The notes under the pieces: generated by a model
What the model was told of the DNA's origin: nothing
Databases searched by the model: none
Seen by the model: only the letters and a program-made list of their open reading frames with translations
Part shown: positions 6,671 through 7,708 of the stretch, one piece after another
Layout: every line of letters starts with the position of its first letter
How positions within the stretch are numbered: the stretch's first letter is position 1
Made by a program: the position numbers and the translations under genes
DNA from: Desulfobacteraceae bacterium
GTDB lineage: Bacteria; Desulfobacterota; Desulfobacteria; Desulfobacterales; Desulfobacteraceae
Direction: 5' to 3'
DNA length: 7,708 nt
Assembly (NCBI GenBank): GCA_024225895.1
Contig: JAAEMC010000031.1
Span: forward strand, 1 to 7,708

Positions 6671-7708
6671 ATGCAGCCCATGAGGGAAACAGGTTTTTCC
6701 GACCGCCAGGATAGTTTGATATCCTTGAAATGGATTATCCTTTCAAGGGCGGTTTTTGCCATTGTTTTAAGTATTTCCTGTTTTATATTTTCAACCAGTG
6801 AAAACTTATCTTTAACATCACAGCCCTTTCTTTCTTTATACAATATAAGTGGTTGTTTTTTTCTGCTTACCATTTTTTATGTTGTACTGATAAAGCGGGT
6901 AGTCAACCTGTCGGTTTTTGCCTATTTCCAACTTGTTTTTGATTCATTTTGCATCACGGCTATTATTTTTGTTACCGGTGGGTTTGAAAGTATAGCCACT
7001 TTTTTATATCTTGTGGTTATTATTTATGCATCCCTTTTGATTCAGCTGCGGGGCAGCCTTGTCATTGCAACGATTTCCAGTATACAATACGCGATTCTTA
7101 TTGAATTGGAATATTACCGGATGATCACTCCCACCATGGGATATTTTTATTTTTCCGGGAATTATGATGAGTGGAATATTGTCTATCGGATAATAACAGT
7201 CTGTTTTGCCTGTTTTGCAGTTGCTGTTTTAAGCGGTATCCTGGCATTGCAAGCCAAACGGGCGAAACAGGATTTGAAAATTGCCCAGGAGCATCTTAAA
7301 CGGGTTGAAAAGATGGCTGCCATGGATGAGATGCTGGCCGGTATTGCCCACGAAATAAAAAATCCTTTGGCATCCCTGTCCGGTTCTATACAACTGCTCA
7401 ATGAAGAGACGCCTCCGGGGACCTATGCGGATAAACTGATGAATATTGTTTTAAGGGAGACGGACAGGTTAAAGGACATTGTTAATGATTTGAGACTGTT
7501 TGCCCGGCCCAAAAAAGCCGGGGCCAGTGAAATACGGATAGACAAAGCCATCAATGAGATTGTTGAGATGTTTACCCATGATCCTAAATGGCATGACCGG
7601 ATTAAAATCATCTTAAACTCAGACCGTAAAGTCTTTATATATATTGATCCTGCCCATTTCAGGCAAATTCTGTGGAACCTTTTAAAGAATGCAGCCGAAT
7701 CCATTGAG
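6671..7708 (+). CDS. pilS: PilS-type sensor histidine kinase (3'-truncated by window edge)
   Basis: This frame is open from the ATG at 6671 to the window end (346 codons) with no stop. The N-terminal half has six hydrophobic segments (about residues 20-40, 57-74, 85-101, 106-126, 129-146 and 172-193), the layout of PilS membrane sensors. A short coiled linker (about 195-215) leads to the dimerisation/phosphoacceptor domain, with H227 in AGIAHEIKNPLASLSGS (codon CAC 7349-7351). The N-box NLLKNAAESI begins the ATP-binding domain near residue 336, and the sequence ends there; the G boxes lie outside. PilS senses pilin levels in the inner membrane and phosphorylates PilR, a sigma-54 activator of pilA. 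The gene starts 10 bases after pilC. An in-frame ATG at 6680 is an alternative start: the AAGAAG at 6665-6670 touches the first ATG but sits 9 bases before the second. Identity as PilS rather than another NtrB-like kinase rests on the pilC neighbour and membrane layout. Confidence 0.88.
   Translation, partial: MQPMRETGFSDRQDSLISLKWIILSRAVFAIVLSISCFIFSTSENLSLTSQPFLSLYNISGCFFLLTIFYVVLIKRVVNLSVFAYFQLVFDSFCITAIIFVTGGFESIATFLYLVVIIYASLLIQLRGSLVIATISSIQYAILIELEYYRMITPTMGYFYFSGNYDEWNIVYRIITVCFACFAVAVLSGILALQAKRAKQDLKIAQEHLKRVEKMAAMDEMLAGIAHEIKNPLASLSGSIQLLNEETPPGTYADKLMNIVLRETDRLKDIVNDLRLFARPKKAGASEIRIDKAINEIVEMFTHDPKWHDRIKIILNSDRKVFIYIDPAHFRQILWNLLKNAAESIE

Noticed and set aside
6415..6873. Minus-strand open frame of about 152 codons across the pilC-pilS junction
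   Set aside because: It overlaps the conserved 3' end of pilC and the start of pilS in antisense, and shows no domain or membrane pattern that would support it over the two real genes.

Overview
The window reads as ordinary chromosomal sequence from a Gram-negative, moderately low-GC bacterium. It is most likely a sulfate-reducing Desulfobacterales-type (former Deltaproteobacteria) organism. This placement is inferred from the family flavour of the proteins: a DHH-CBS-CBS-nucleotidyltransferase fusion of the kind known from Geobacter-type bacteria and Aquifex, a pilC-pilS gene order like that of Myxococcus and Geobacter, and an argJ-encoded acetyl-ornithine cycle. It was not tested by any search. 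There are six protein-coding genes, almost no spare DNA, and no RNA gene, mobile element, CRISPR array or recognisable phage sequence.

Left part (1-1572, + strand): the 3' three quarters of argJ (arginine biosynthesis; its start lies before the window) overlaps by an ATGA junction with an rluB/rsuA-type 23S/16S rRNA pseudouridine synthase gene. This gene meets trpS tail to tail, with the last 12 bases shared by both reading frames.

Middle part (1561-5309, - strand): a large gene runs leftward, followed after 65-66 bases by trpS (tryptophanyl-tRNA synthetase). The large gene encodes an approximately 890-residue fusion of a DHH/DHHA1 phosphoesterase, a CBS pair and a class II tRNA nucleotidyltransferase/poly(A) polymerase. 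The two genes plausibly form a tRNA maturation and charging operon. The large gene appears to start at a TTG codon placed 8 bases behind a strong AGGAG, not at the longest possible start.

Right part (5449-7708, + strand): a divergent promoter region of about 140 bases separates the leftward operon from pilC (type IV pilus inner-membrane platform protein). Ten bases later comes pilS, a six-helix membrane sensor histidine kinase whose ATP-binding domain is cut off by the window end. PilS normally pairs with PilR to control pilin transcription, so this is the start of a pilus assembly/regulation operon that continues to the right.

I found no convincing undescribed system. The points most worth checking are the multi-domain fusion enzyme and its non-ATG start, the shared convergent ends of rluB and trpS, and a pilC-pilS unit lacking pilB/pilT directly upstream.
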